The translations under genes and the position numbers were made by a program. Shown piece by piece: positions 1 through 8,525 of a DNA stretch of 64,000 nucleotides (the first letter of the stretch is position 1; every line of letters starts with the position of its first letter). The DNA is from Lachnospiraceae bacterium (GTDB taxonomy: Bacteria > Bacillota > Clostridia > Lachnospirales > Lachnospiraceae). The notes beneath the pieces were generated by a model. It was not told the DNA's origin. It saw nothing but the letters and a program-made list of their open reading frames with translations, and searched no databases. The stretch lies in assembly GCA_009777715.1 (NCBI GenBank), contig WRLH01000018.1, positions 1 to 64,000 of the forward strand, in the 5' to 3' direction.

Positions 1-57
1 ATTATTCAGTTCGTAGACGCCCGCTGCATCTTTGGCTGTAGCACGGCGAATCTCCAC
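1..57 (-). CDS. GNAT N-acetyltransferase, N-terminal start (partial, runs off the left edge)
   Basis: Nineteen in-frame codons read from a GTG at 57 back to base 1, giving VEIRRATAKDAAGVYELNN. This is the usual beta1-alpha1 opening of GNAT acetyltransferases (M-x-I-R-x-A-x-x-x-D-A). A GGAGGAG ribosome binding site lies about 7 nt upstream of the GTG, which supports the start. The acetyl-CoA site and everything that would give substrate specificity lie outside the window, so only the superfamily can be proposed. Confidence 0.55.
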   Translation of the reverse strand, partial: MEIRRATAKDAAGVYELNN

Positions 58-135
58 TCGGAACTCCTCCGTAAGATTTAATTATTAAAATTTGGTAACT
101 ATAAATATTAGTACCGGTTCATGACCGTCCCAGTC

Positions 136-1071
136 TTAGTTGATTCTATCCGCGTATTGGAATGATTCCTCTATCCAATCGTCCATGAACTCCTCAAAGC
201 CCTGCGTGGCCCCGGTAAGGATATATTTTTCCATAAAAGCGTTCAGATAGTAGAAATACATGTTGTAGCTGTAATAAGCCATTCGTTCCTTGCGCAATGT
301 ATAGTCAATGCCTTGTTGCCGCAGCGCGTCGCGAAAGGCCTCTATGGCCCAGTCCCAGCCAATGCCAAACCATGCGTCCCGCTCGGGTGGGGCGAGGATG
401 GGTGTGTCCCAGTCTACGATGTAGTTTTTGCCGTCGCCAACCAAAAAATTGCCCCCTGCGTCGCCATGGGTTATATAGAGCGGGGATGCGTCGCCACTGC
501 AGCGCTCGGCGAATATTCGCAGGCGCTCCGCCCTGTGTTCAATCCTCGCGCGGCGCTGCCCAATGCTCGCACGCATTGGTGAGTCGAGCGGCAGCGACGC
601 CCATAGCCGGAAAAACGCGTCGGCGCTTCCAGTTGAAAAATGCTCGCGCGGGGCAATATCCGGTATCACAGGCACTTTGTATACCTTTGCCAGCATTTGG
701 TATTCTTGGACCTTGGTTATTTCGTCTTGCCGGTTTTCGCCGTCAATCCATTCGAAAACGCCAAGAACCGCGCCGTCGAAACGCGTGGACAGTCGCCCCG
801 ATAAGCTCTTGACGATGCGGCTGATGAAATCAATGCCGTGACGGCAAAGATGCTCGATAACCGGAAAACTGCCTTCGTACAAGCGCATGTGTGAGGAAGG
901 GTAGGCTGTTTTGATAAAATAGCTGCTATCTGCCGTGCCTAGTTTCCATGTTTCGCCGTAAAACCCGCGTTTGGCCGGGACGATGCTGGCGCCATCCAAA
1001 CCGTATTCGCACCGTATAAAACCGAGCAGTTGCTGTATATATTCGCTGGAACGGACAATTTCGCTGTACAA
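136..1071 (-). CDS. Aminoglycoside phosphotransferase (APH)/choline kinase family protein
   Basis: A 311-residue cytoplasmic kinase-fold protein. The APH catalytic loop is visible as ITHGDAGGNFLV (H-G-D-x4-N) near residue 200, followed by the metal-binding IVDWD about 15 residues later. The N-terminal lobe has a degenerate nucleotide loop. The start is TTG at 1071, preceded by AGGGG at suitable spacing; no in-frame ATG lies nearby. The family phosphorylates small molecules (aminoglycosides, choline, thiamine, homoserine, fructosamines). Nothing in the neighbourhood identifies the substrate, so a resistance role should not be assumed. Confidence 0.8.
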   Translation of the reverse strand: MYSEIVRSSEYIQQLLGFIRCEYGLDGASIVPAKRGFYGETWKLGTADSSYFIKTAYPSSHMRLYEGSFPVIEHLCRHGIDFISRIVKSLSGRLSTRFDGAVLGVFEWIDGENRQDEITKVQEYQMLAKVYKVPVIPDIAPREHFSTGSADAFFRLWASLPLDSPMRASIGQRRARIEHRAERLRIFAERCSGDASPLYITHGDAGGNFLVGDGKNYIVDWDTPILAPPERDAWFGIGWDWAIEAFRDALRQQGIDYTLRKERMAYYSYNMYFYYLNAFMEKYILTGATQGFEEFMDDWIEESFQYADRIN

Positions 1072-1210
1072 TATACATACCCCTGACGCGCGTTATAGCG
1101 GTCGTGCCTTGTAGCGGCGCATAAACGTCAATGCGATGCTGACATCAACTACGTTGATGGGACAGCGCGCCCTACATAGACATTTAACACACTCATTTCA
1201 TTTGACACGT

Positions 1211-1780
1211 TCACATGGGTTTTAAATTGTTGTTGAGCCGGTCGACTATTTTTACGAAATCCCGTTGCCGGGCCTCCTCGCTTTTGAATGAAAGGTATCT
1301 CCCCGTGTATGTCCTCCGAACGGAGGGGGACATATTTTTAAAGTTTTCGCTTGCAGGGGACAGTCCGACAAGCTTCTCGGCGAACGCCTCGATCTGTTCG
1401 TCTGTTATCGGCTCGCCCTTTGGGGCGTCCCATGACCCATTTGCCTTGGCAGCCTCGACTGCACTTTCGCCCAGGCTTGTCATGATGCCGCGCCCGCGCA
1501 GCGTGTCCACAGTCTTTTTGTTCTTTTCCGACCAGGGGCTCTTTGGCCGCCTCTTAGCGAAATACTTCCGGTACTTAGTGGCGTCAATGCTTTTCATCTG
1601 GCCGTCTATCCACCCGAAGCAGAGCGCCTCCTCCAATGCTTCGTTGGCGGTCAGCGTGACGACGTCCTTCGTCTTGCCGAACACGAGCCAGACGCCGCCG
1701 CTGGACTCGGCATTATCGCAAAGCCATTGCCGAAAGTCGCCGCGCGTAGCAAAGCACAATTCAAGCGTCTCTTCTTTCAT
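1211..1780 (-). CDS. YdeI/OmpD-associated family protein
   Basis: A 189-residue soluble protein matching the YdeI/OmpD-associated family throughout. Visible hallmarks are the N-terminal WLCDNAESSGGVWLVFGK segment, the central EALCFGWIDGQ motif, the KYFAKRRPKSPWSEKN motif, and a C-terminal helix with FVKIVDRLN. Relatives have been linked to bacteriocin or peptide tolerance in enterobacteria, but the molecular function is not established. The ATG has a GAGAGG sequence about 9 nt upstream. It is probably its own transcription unit or a pair with the gene upstream at 1844-2332. Confidence 0.75.
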   Translation of the reverse strand: MKEETLELCFATRGDFRQWLCDNAESSGGVWLVFGKTKDVVTLTANEALEEALCFGWIDGQMKSIDATKYRKYFAKRRPKSPWSEKNKKTVDTLRGRGIMTSLGESAVEAAKANGSWDAPKGEPITDEQIEAFAEKLVGLSPASENFKNMSPSVRRTYTGRYLSFKSEEARQRDFVKIVDRLNNNLKPM

Positions 1781-1843
1781 ACTAGGCTGCCTCTCTAAAT
1801 TATTGTACGTGAGCTATGGTTACTTGCTTGTGCATGTATGGCG

Positions 1844-2332
1844 CTATGGGTGCGTTGGATGGTACTGCTGCTCGTAGGGCTCTGTTTTTTTGCTGTATTC
1901 TATTAGCTTTTTTATATGCTCCACCGTTTTGCCGTCGGGGTTCACGAACGCGCGGGAATGCTGGGAACACACGCTTTTGAACTCTTTGCCGAATATTTTT
2001 ACGTCCTTGGCTCTCCAGCACTCGTCATGGCATGGGGCCTCGCATATGCTGACATGGTCGTACACTGCGTTTTTAAAATCGTCGTCATCGTCGCTGAACT
2101 CGCCGAACTTGAGATAGTTAAATATCTCGAACAGCCATTTGTCGTTGCCGTCCACCATCATCCAGCCAAGATTGTAACCATTGTAGCGTATTTTTCCGTC
2201 GGCGGACATGTTCGGTGTCAACTGGTTATTGTTTAAATATGCTGCGAAATCCAATGCGGCGTCCCTTAAAACGCCATCAAGTTTTTCATTGATAACGTCT
2301 TCGATTCTGTTATATTTTATTGTTTCTGCCAT
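1844..2332 (-). CDS. Uncharacterised 162-residue protein with a Cys/His cluster
   Basis: No family recognised. The start was set at the internal ATG at 2332 (MAETIKYNR) because GAAGGGGA sits about 8 nt upstream; a longer reading from 2362 has no such site. The protein is acidic in the middle (FSDDDDD near residue 95) and then carries a cysteine-rich stretch, SICEAPCHDECWRAKDV, with a further C-S-Q-H downstream. That cluster could bind a metal ion. It has no signal peptide or membrane segment. The C-terminus is polar and probably disordered. Confidence 0.6.
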   Translation of the reverse strand: MAETIKYNRIEDVINEKLDGVLRDAALDFAAYLNNNQLTPNMSADGKIRYNGYNLGWMMVDGNDKWLFEIFNYLKFGEFSDDDDDFKNAVYDHVSICEAPCHDECWRAKDVKIFGKEFKSVCSQHSRAFVNPDGKTVEHIKKLIEYSKKTEPYEQQYHPTHP

Positions 2333-2616
2333 ATAATAAATCCCCTTCATAAAATTAATCATATTTTATAGCAATATTAATTTGTAAGTCTTTTGCTGTT
2401 TCGTACTAACATTATACAGCCAAAGAGGATAAATACAAGAAGGCGGCGCTACGGCGATGATGTGGCTTCGATGATGTGGCGGCAATGTAGTTGCGGCTGG
2501 TGGCGGCTGCCATCAGTCATTGCTAAATAGCACTTGTAATGTGTGCAGTTATTATAATATGATCGTTAGGAATACGTTCATGAAAAATTTTCGAAATTAT
2601 ATTCGGAGGGGATAAT

Positions 2617-3462
2617 ATGAGGCTTGGGGGATGTTTGGCAGGCGGTTACAAAAATGTGGACGAGTGGCTGCGCCTGGTGAAGGACATAGGCTATAAGGCG
2701 GTTACGTTTCCGCTGCCGCCCGGCTCGGACCGCGCGGAAATCATGGAGTATGTGGCGGCGATGCGGGAAAACGACATAACGAACGCGGAGGTCGGGGCGT
2801 GGTCGAACCCGCTCAGTGACAACGTTGCCGAGCGCGAGGCCGCGATGCGCAAAAACATAGACGCCCTCCAGCTCGCAGAGGAGACGGGGGCGCTCTGCTG
2901 TGTGAATATTGCCGGCTCGCGCAATTCGGCGGCATGGGACGGGCCGCAAAGACTGAACCTGACGCAGGAGACGTTCGATATGACCGTCAAGAACACGCAG
3001 GCTATAATCGACGCGGTCAAACCAGTGAAAACTAAATATACGCTCGAGACTATGCCCTGGATTTACCCGGAAAGCCCGGAGAGCTACCTGCGCCTCATGG
3101 AGGCCATCAACCGCGACGCATTTGGCGTGCATCTTGACATATGCAACACGATCAACTGCCCGGAGCGCTATTTCGGGATCACGGGATATGTCGACCATAC
3201 GTTCGACCTGCTCGGCGAAATGACTGTTTCCATACATCTTAAGGACGTCAAGCTGGGGCGCAAGATGACCGTCCATATTGACGAGGTGCAGCCGGGCGAG
3301 GGCGAGATGGACTTTAAAAGGCTGTTCGAGCGCGCGGCGAAGCTGCGACCCGGCGTCACGATGATCATCGAGCATTTGGGTAGCAACGACGACTACGCAA
3401 AGGCCTTTAAATTTTTGCGGGGCGTAATTACGGACAGCGGGTTGGACGCATCGCTTGTGTAA
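2617..3462 (+). CDS. Sugar phosphate isomerase/epimerase-like TIM barrel protein
   Basis: A 281-residue protein of the xylose-isomerase-like TIM barrel (AP endonuclease 2) superfamily. The metal-site pattern of the family is visible: a strand ending in LETMPW (Glu, about residue 147), GVHLDICN (His/Asp, about 170), SIHLKDVKL (His, about 207) and MIIEHLG (Glu, about 250). Members isomerise or epimerise sugars, inositols or hydroxypyruvate using divalent metals. The substrate cannot be read from the sequence. GGAGGGG lies 6-7 nt before the ATG. It is followed on the same strand by two membrane glycosyltransferases. Confidence 0.8.
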   Translation: MRLGGCLAGGYKNVDEWLRLVKDIGYKAVTFPLPPGSDRAEIMEYVAAMRENDITNAEVGAWSNPLSDNVAEREAAMRKNIDALQLAEETGALCCVNIAGSRNSAAWDGPQRLNLTQETFDMTVKNTQAIIDAVKPVKTKYTLETMPWIYPESPESYLRLMEAINRDAFGVHLDICNTINCPERYFGITGYVDHTFDLLGEMTVSIHLKDVKLGRKMTVHIDEVQPGEGEMDFKRLFERAAKLRPGVTMIIEHLGSNDDYAKAFKFLRGVITDSGLDASLV

Positions 3463-3550
3463 AGGCATGGTGCGTCGGGCGAGCAAGCCCCGCCCCAAAA
3501 GGAGCGGTTTACCTCCACGGTGAGGCGCGATAATTTTTTGAAAGGGGACT

Positions 3551-5023
3551 TTGAGAACCATATTTCCTATATTGTTCCAATGGTTTGTCCTATTGTCGAC
3601 CTTGTGCCTTGCGGGCTTGATTTTCCGTTCGATGATCCTGTCTTTCACAAAGCCGTCCCCGGGCGGCGTTGCTAGTGGTACTGGAGGCGCAGGGAGCGAA
3701 GATGGCGCGGGCGGCAATGGCAGGGGTGTGGAAGGCGCGGACGCTGTGGGCGGCACAGGCGGCGACAGCGCCGGTTCGGGCAAGTATGACAGGCCGCCTT
3801 TTTATACTGTGCGGCAGCCTGTGTTTTGGCACATCATTTTATTGGCGGCGCTCTCGCGCGTGATACTATACGGCGTCGGCTTTTTGTCCTCGCGGTTTAT
3901 CATTAATTTTAACGCAGGCTTTTTCGAATCGTTGACCCAACTTTGGCAGCGCTCCGATGCCATGCACTTTGTTAAAATAGCGGAAAACTGGTATGTCAAC
4001 ACAGGCGAGGACAGGGTCTTCCTTGTTTTCCTGCCGTTTTTTCCCATGTTGATAAGGCTGCTATCATATGTCTTTGGCAGCGCAGTGTTTTCCGGCATAT
4101 TTTTGTCGCTGACGACCTATTTTGCGGCTTGCGTGCTGTTCTACGAGATAGCCCTGTTAATAGGCCAGGACGAGGACACGGCATATCACGCCGTCAAGTA
4201 CGCCGTTTTCTTCCCCGCATCATTCTTTGTCAATGGCGCCTTCAGCGAAGGCTTGTTTTTGCTTTTGACCGCTTTGTTTTTTCATTGCTTGTTAAGAAAA
4301 AAGTGGGCCGCCGCAGGCTGCTGCGGCCTGTTGGCATCGTTCACGCGTTATTATGGGCTGGTGCTTGCGATACCTTACGCAATAGAGCTTTTACAGTATA
4401 TCATGCATATTTATCAGCAAAGCAAAACAGCGAAGTCGGACAAATCCAACAAACCAAGCCAGCAGCGCCAATCGCCTGCTGGCCGGCCTCCGGCTGGCAT
4501 GACGGCGCTTACCGCCTCTGCCATTTTGTGGCGCTCCGCGCCCATCCTATTGATCCCAGCAGGGACAGGTATTTATCTGCTAATCAATTACGCGGTTTCG
4601 GGCAACTTTTTTCAGTTCCTTATATACCAAAGGGATCACTGGAACCAACGGTTTGCCTTTTTTTTCAACAACATGCATACCCTCGCGCATAACGTTGTGT
4701 CATACGACCGCGCGACAAGCGCGTCGCTGTTTATCCCGCAAATAATATGCATCGTTTTATTCATCGCGCTGATGTTCTATGGGGTCGCCACCAAATTCCG
4801 GGTTTCGTTCATGGCATATCTTGGCGTATATTACTTGCTGTCTATTAGCGCCTACTGGATGCTGAGCTTCCCCAGGTACATATTCGGCGCAGTCCCGCTG
4901 TTTTCACTCATGTCCTCGCTCGGCAATAAAAGCCGGGCGGCGGATGCGCTGGTCACGCTCGCCTGCTCCGCCGGATTGATATTTTTAACGATCGCCTATA
5001 CATGCGGTTTTCATGTCTATTGA
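3551..5023 (+). CDS. PIG-V-like mannosyltransferase family membrane protein
   Basis: A 490-residue polytopic membrane protein of the GT-C type, similar to bacterial PIG-V-like (GPI mannosyltransferase 2-like) proteins. Diagnostic blocks include WQRSDAMHFVKIAENWY, FLPFFPMLIRLL, and FFPASFFVNGAFSEGLFLLLTALFF, with about ten hydrophobic helices. Such enzymes use polyprenyl-phosphate sugars, which fits the GT2 gene overlapping its end. The start is TTG at 3551, preceded by AAAGGGGAC. Two low-complexity inserts are odd: a Gly-rich stretch after the first helix (about residues 38-77) and a Ser/Lys/Pro/Gln loop near residue 300 containing a palindromic DNA repeat. Confidence 0.78.
   Translation: MRTIFPILFQWFVLLSTLCLAGLIFRSMILSFTKPSPGGVASGTGGAGSEDGAGGNGRGVEGADAVGGTGGDSAGSGKYDRPPFYTVRQPVFWHIILLAALSRVILYGVGFLSSRFIINFNAGFFESLTQLWQRSDAMHFVKIAENWYVNTGEDRVFLVFLPFFPMLIRLLSYVFGSAVFSGIFLSLTTYFAACVLFYEIALLIGQDEDTAYHAVKYAVFFPASFFVNGAFSEGLFLLLTALFFHCLLRKKWAAAGCCGLLASFTRYYGLVLAIPYAIELLQYIMHIYQQSKTAKSDKSNKPSQQRQSPAGRPPAGMTALTASAILWRSAPILLIPAGTGIYLLINYAVSGNFFQFLIYQRDHWNQRFAFFFNNMHTLAHNVVSYDRATSASLFIPQIICIVLFIALMFYGVATKFRVSFMAYLGVYYLLSISAYWMLSFPRYIFGAVPLFSLMSSLGNKSRAADALVTLACSAGLIFLTIAYTCGFHVY
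4469..4505. repeat. GC-rich palindromic insert within the mannosyltransferase gene
   Basis: The segment has GCCGG and CCGGC arms around CCT and ends in GGCATGACGG, recalling the layout of the small family B repeats elsewhere in the window. It encodes part of a polar loop (QSPAGRPPAG) with no counterpart expected in a transmembrane transferase. The resemblance is by eye only. Confidence 0.35.
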
Positions 5024-5034
5024 GGAGGCGCAAA

Positions 5035-5994
5035 ATGGATGGCATAATATGCTCCGTAGTCGTACCCGTCTATAACGAGGAGGAAGTGATTGGCGAGACA
5101 TGCGCCCGCCTGCGCGAGACCATGGACGCCGCCGGTGTAACATATGAAATTTTACTGGTAAATGACGGTAGCCGCGACCGGACGGCGGAACTGGCCGCCG
5201 AAATCTGCCGTGAGCACCCGGTTTTCCGTATGATATCGTTCTCGCGCAACTTCGGCCACCAAATTGCCATAACGGCGGGGATGGACTATGCACGCGGCGA
5301 CGCGATAGTCGTCATCGACGCCGACCTGCAGGACCCGCCCTCCGTGATAGCGCAGATGCTCGATAAATGGCGTGAAGGCTATGAAGTCGTGTACGGGCTG
5401 CGCATTTCCAGAAAGGGCGAGTCCACTGCAAAAAAAATAACTTCCAAAATATTTTACAGGTTTTTGCGCGGCATGACGGAAGTCAACATACCGGTCGATG
5501 TCGGGGACTTCCGGCTCATAGACCGCAAGGTGCGCGACGCGCTGCGGCTCGTGAACGAGCGCAACCGGTATATCCGGGGCCTCATCAGTTGGCTCGGGTT
5601 CCGCAGCACGAGCGTCGAGTTCGTTCGCGAAAAACGGTTCGCCGGCACGACAAAATACCCTTTTCGCAAGATGGTGCGCTTCGCCATCGACGCGATAACG
5701 TCGTTTTCGTATAAGCCGTTGAAGCTGGCTTCATATGTGGGCATGGCGCTGTCCGCAGTCAGTTTTGTATATCTGCTGGTCGTCCTCTGGCAGCGGTTGT
5801 TCACCGACACGGCGATTGCCGGCTGGGCGTCGTCGATAGCGGTCAGCCTGTTTTTTAATGGCGTCATACTGATAATACTCGGCATCATCGGCGAGTATAT
5901 CGGCAGGATATATGACGAGGTCAAAGGCAGGCCGCTCTACATAGTCAGCCATACGCTCAATATGGACGGCGAGCAGCGAATAAGCCGCGAATAA
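5035..5994 (+). CDS. Glycosyltransferase family 2, polyprenyl-phosphate sugar synthase type (GtrB/ArnC/DPM1-like)
   Basis: A 319-residue enzyme transferring a sugar from a nucleotide donor to a polyprenyl phosphate at the inner membrane. The GT2 domain opens with SVVVPVYNEEEVI, has the nucleotide-binding VNDGSRD, and the catalytic VIDADLQDPP motif. Two C-terminal transmembrane helices (about residues 225-250 and 260-285) are typical of GtrB/CsbB. The start was placed at 5035, where GAGGAGG lies just upstream; this overlaps the end of the preceding mannosyltransferase by 19 nt on the coding side of its stop. The pair probably forms a donor-synthesis and transfer couple for a cell-surface glycan. 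Confidence 0.85.
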   Translation: MDGIICSVVVPVYNEEEVIGETCARLRETMDAAGVTYEILLVNDGSRDRTAELAAEICREHPVFRMISFSRNFGHQIAITAGMDYARGDAIVVIDADLQDPPSVIAQMLDKWREGYEVVYGLRISRKGESTAKKITSKIFYRFLRGMTEVNIPVDVGDFRLIDRKVRDALRLVNERNRYIRGLISWLGFRSTSVEFVREKRFAGTTKYPFRKMVRFAIDAITSFSYKPLKLASYVGMALSAVSFVYLLVVLWQRLFTDTAIAGWASSIAVSLFFNGVILIILGIIGEYIGRIYDEVKGRPLYIVSHTLNMDGEQRISRE

Positions 5995-6084
5995 GCAGCG
6001 CATAAGTCGCGAATAAACCGCCGCTCTGTGGCTGCTTCAACACGCGCTGCGCGTTTTATATAAACTACGTATAAATATATACAC

Positions 6085-6103
6085 GGACGCACCATGTGCG
6101 TCC
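6085..6103. repeat. Perfect 8-bp-stem hairpin in the convergent intergenic gap
   Basis: GGACGCAC and GTGCGTCC pair around a 3-nt loop. It lies between two convergent genes (GT2 ending at 5994 and the PC4-like gene ending at 6217). No U-run follows on either strand, so it is not a classic terminator. The surrounding 200 bp contain only degenerate repeat-like text and no gene. Confidence 0.45.
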
Positions 6104-6216
6104 CTACATATGGTCAGTCAGTTTTACACATATACAAAATGTTGTAGGGGCGAACAGCGTTCGACTGTATAATACCGACTTTTACAATCGCTTAACGCAC
6201 TCTCTACGCTATGCTG

Positions 6217-6465
6217 TTATTCTTCTAGCGTGCTCAGGTCCATATTGCCCAGCAATTCCAGCATCATACGCACTTCCGAGCCTGAAAGGGTGACGCCCTT
6301 GCCCATTTTTTCGTGCGTTTCGTTCCAATCGCGGATATCGAGCTTGGGCGGCCTGCCGTTCCAACTGACGATATTGACTTCCTTTCGCCACCCGCGCGAA
6401 CCCTCGCCGATAACGCCTATTGCTTTTGTTATTTCATACATGAATTCTTCTTTTGGCGCTGCCAT
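6217..6465 (-). CDS. YdbC-like PC4-fold single-stranded nucleic-acid-binding protein
   Basis: An 82-residue protein matching the bacterial PC4/YdbC family (a homologue of the eukaryotic transcription coactivator p15/PC4). The family core is visible as GWRKEVNIVSWNGRPPKLDIRDWN followed by HEKMGKGVTLS and a C-terminal helix. Known members dimerise and bind ssDNA without sequence preference. The ATG has AGGAGG about 8 nt upstream. It starts 19 nt after the end of the Ser/Thr kinase gene on the same strand, so the two are probably co-transcribed. Confidence 0.85.
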   Translation of the reverse strand: MAAPKEEFMYEITKAIGVIGEGSRGWRKEVNIVSWNGRPPKLDIRDWNETHEKMGKGVTLSGSEVRMMLELLGNMDLSTLEE

Positions 6466-6484
6466 ACTTGGTTCCTCCTTATGA

Positions 6485-8452
6485 TTATTCCGCTAGCCCA
6501 AGCGTTTTTATTATGTCATCATAATCCTTTTTTACCGCGCGCTCCATCGAATATGCGTAGCATTTAGTATATACCCCATCGCGCCTGGATTCATCGCGCC
6601 GCCTGCTCTTGCGCACTACCCCAGCGAGGCTCTGCTCCGACAGCTCCCAAACGGCCTCGGATTTTGCGGCGCTGTGGCTGTAATCCCAGAAGACATATTT
6701 GAAACGATCCGACGGCACACCCCTGCGGCGTTCGGCCAGAATCGCGGTATTTTTGAATGCCCGGATAGAAGGCGCCTCGGCGCCGCCGGGGCATACAATG
6801 TAATGCGAATTTTGGAAACAGCGCATGTTTAGTTCGCACAGTACCGAACGCCCCGTTAAAATCAAGCATATATCCGCAAATATGGTTATCTCGGCCAACA
6901 ATCGCCGCAGCGCGAGTGCGCGGTCGCGTACCAAAAAATCTGCGGCGGGGCCGGAGTATTCCGGATCTGGCTCGTTTAACCATACAGGACCGGAGCGCCC
7001 GGTATGCCCGCGCACCAGCCCCGGCAAGCTGTCCAGGCCAGCAAATACTTCGCCGCGCATACCCGCGCCGCCCATGAGCGCCAAGCTTTCCGTACGGCAC
7101 GGTGTACACTTGCCAAAACCCTGCGTGCCGCTGCCACTTTTGCCGCCGCTTTTACCGCCGCTTTCGCCGCCGCTCTCACCGCCGTTCTCACTGCCGCTTT
7201 CGCTGTCGCTGTCGTCGGAAGCGGCTTGCTCGATTGTTTTCAACGCGTGGTACAAACTGTTATTCAAAAGCCCGCCATTGCCCTGCCCGTTCGCAGTGAA
7301 ATACCATTCAGATAAAGTGGATTCAAAATCACAATCGATTACAATAACCCTCAGCCCATATTGCTCGCTCGCGCGGCATGCGAATTCGAAAGCGAACTCA
7401 TGGTTTTGTATAACGGAAATGGTTGCGCAGCGATATACGCCCGTCGGATGCATTGTTACAGTATGCGGCGTTTTATGCGCCATTGGCAGTGGCGCCTCTT
7501 TTACCATTATATGAGGCGCTGTTTGCTCCGCATGATGCATAGTATTTTGCTCCACATGATGCGTAGCTTTTTGCTCAACATGATGTGGCGCCGTACCGGT
7601 TGCGTTCATGCCGAGCAAATCGGCCTTGATAGCGGCGAAATCCGGGTAGCGGACGGCAGGATCCATTTCTACGCACCGGCTGAGGATGTCCCGAAAGCGC
7701 CTGGGGATGGGTACGGCTGTATTTGCGTCGACGCCTATCTGGGCATCGCCGCCGCCGATGTCTGACCGGGAGCTGCTACCGCCAGCGCCCGCGTAGAAGG
7801 CGCCGCGCCACCCGTCCGTGGCTTGTTGCGTGGGCCTCTTCCCCGTCAATATTTGCTGCATAGTCACGCCGAAACTATAGACATCGGTCTGCTTTGACGT
7901 TTGCCCAAGCCCGTACTGCTCGGGGGCGGCATAGCCCCTGGTGCCTATATATACAGTGTCCGACGGGCTGTTGGCTTTATAATGGCGGACACTGCCAAAG
8001 TCCACCAGCCGGATCGAGCCCTCCGGAGACAAGATGATATTGGACGGCTTTAAGTCGCGGTATATGATAGGCTCCGGCGCCTGCCCGTGGAGGAATATCA
8101 TGATTTCGCATATTTCCAAGGCCCACCGCCCCGCAACATCCGCGCCTACATGCGTCACCTCATGGAGGATTTCGTCAACATTCTTGCCTTCGAAGTAGTC
8201 CTCAATGAGGTAAATCATCCTGTCTTCGCGAAGCACGTCGACGACGCGGGGCAGCGCGTGGTGCCTGATGTTTTTCAGCACCTCGATCTCGCACTCGACC
8301 TGCTTTAGGTTCGAGCCGTCGTACGGAATCTCCTTAATGGCCCACAGGCTTTTCGTGCGCACGTTTTCCGCAAGGTAGACGCGGCCGCAGCCGCCGGACC
8401 CGATGAGCCTGATAATTTTATATTTTCCGTCAAACAGACATCCGAACTCCAT
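6485..8452 (-). CDS. Ser/Thr protein kinase fused to a degenerate MinD/ParA-like domain
   Basis: 655 residues. Residues 10-280 form a Hanks-type kinase: glycine loop GSGGCG (18-23), WAIK with Lys40, catalytic YRDLKPSN (Asp133), DFG (151-153) and the activation-loop GTRGYAAPEQYG. The usual HRD histidine is Tyr, as in many bacterial relatives. A linker with repeated HHVEQ/HHAEQ units follows. The C-terminal half contains VIVIDCDFESTLSEWYF, resembling the MinD/ParA strand-2 and DxD region, but no P-loop. A Gly/Ser/Glu/Lys-rich repeat interrupts this half. There is no transmembrane segment. The start at 8452 is chosen for its AAGGGG site; a longer start at 8467 is less likely. Confidence 0.8.
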   Translation of the reverse strand: MEFGCLFDGKYKIIRLIGSGGCGRVYLAENVRTKSLWAIKEIPYDGSNLKQVECEIEVLKNIRHHALPRVVDVLREDRMIYLIEDYFEGKNVDEILHEVTHVGADVAGRWALEICEIMIFLHGQAPEPIIYRDLKPSNIILSPEGSIRLVDFGSVRHYKANSPSDTVYIGTRGYAAPEQYGLGQTSKQTDVYSFGVTMQQILTGKRPTQQATDGWRGAFYAGAGGSSSRSDIGGGDAQIGVDANTAVPIPRRFRDILSRCVEMDPAVRYPDFAAIKADLLGMNATGTAPHHVEQKATHHVEQNTMHHAEQTAPHIMVKEAPLPMAHKTPHTVTMHPTGVYRCATISVIQNHEFAFEFACRASEQYGLRVIVIDCDFESTLSEWYFTANGQGNGGLLNNSLYHALKTIEQAASDDSDSESGSENGGESGGESGGKSGGKSGSGTQGFGKCTPCRTESLALMGGAGMRGEVFAGLDSLPGLVRGHTGRSGPVWLNEPDPEYSGPAADFLVRDRALALRRLLAEITIFADICLILTGRSVLCELNMRCFQNSHYIVCPGGAEAPSIRAFKNTAILAERRRGVPSDRFKYVFWDYSHSAAKSEAVWELSEQSLAGVVRKSRRRDESRRDGVYTKCYAYSMERAVKKDYDDIIKTLGLAE

Positions 8453-8464
8453 TTTAACCCCTTG

Positions 8465-8510
8465 CAACCATCTTGATCATCCGTTTGCACCCATCTTTAT
8501 TATCCGTTTG
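8465..8510 (-). repeat. Two tandem 23-bp units in the kinase 5' leader
   Basis: Positions 8465-8487 and 8488-8510 are head-to-tail copies with a few mismatches (sense core CAAACGGAT...AAGATGG). They lie between the predicted transcription start (about 8519) and the kinase ribosome binding site, so they would be transcribed into the leader. Confidence 0.7.
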
Positions 8511-8525
8511 ATATTCAACAGGAAA

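Noticed and set aside
136-1071. Aminoglycoside resistance gene
   Set aside because: Only the general APH kinase motifs are present. The sequence does not match a named resistance enzyme, and there is no resistance context.
2578-3783. 401-codon minus-strand open frame opposite the isomerase and mannosyltransferase genes
   Set aside because: It is rich in Pro/Arg/Ala/His, the usual shadow of GC-rich coding DNA. The plus-strand genes have family motifs and ribosome binding sites; this frame has neither.
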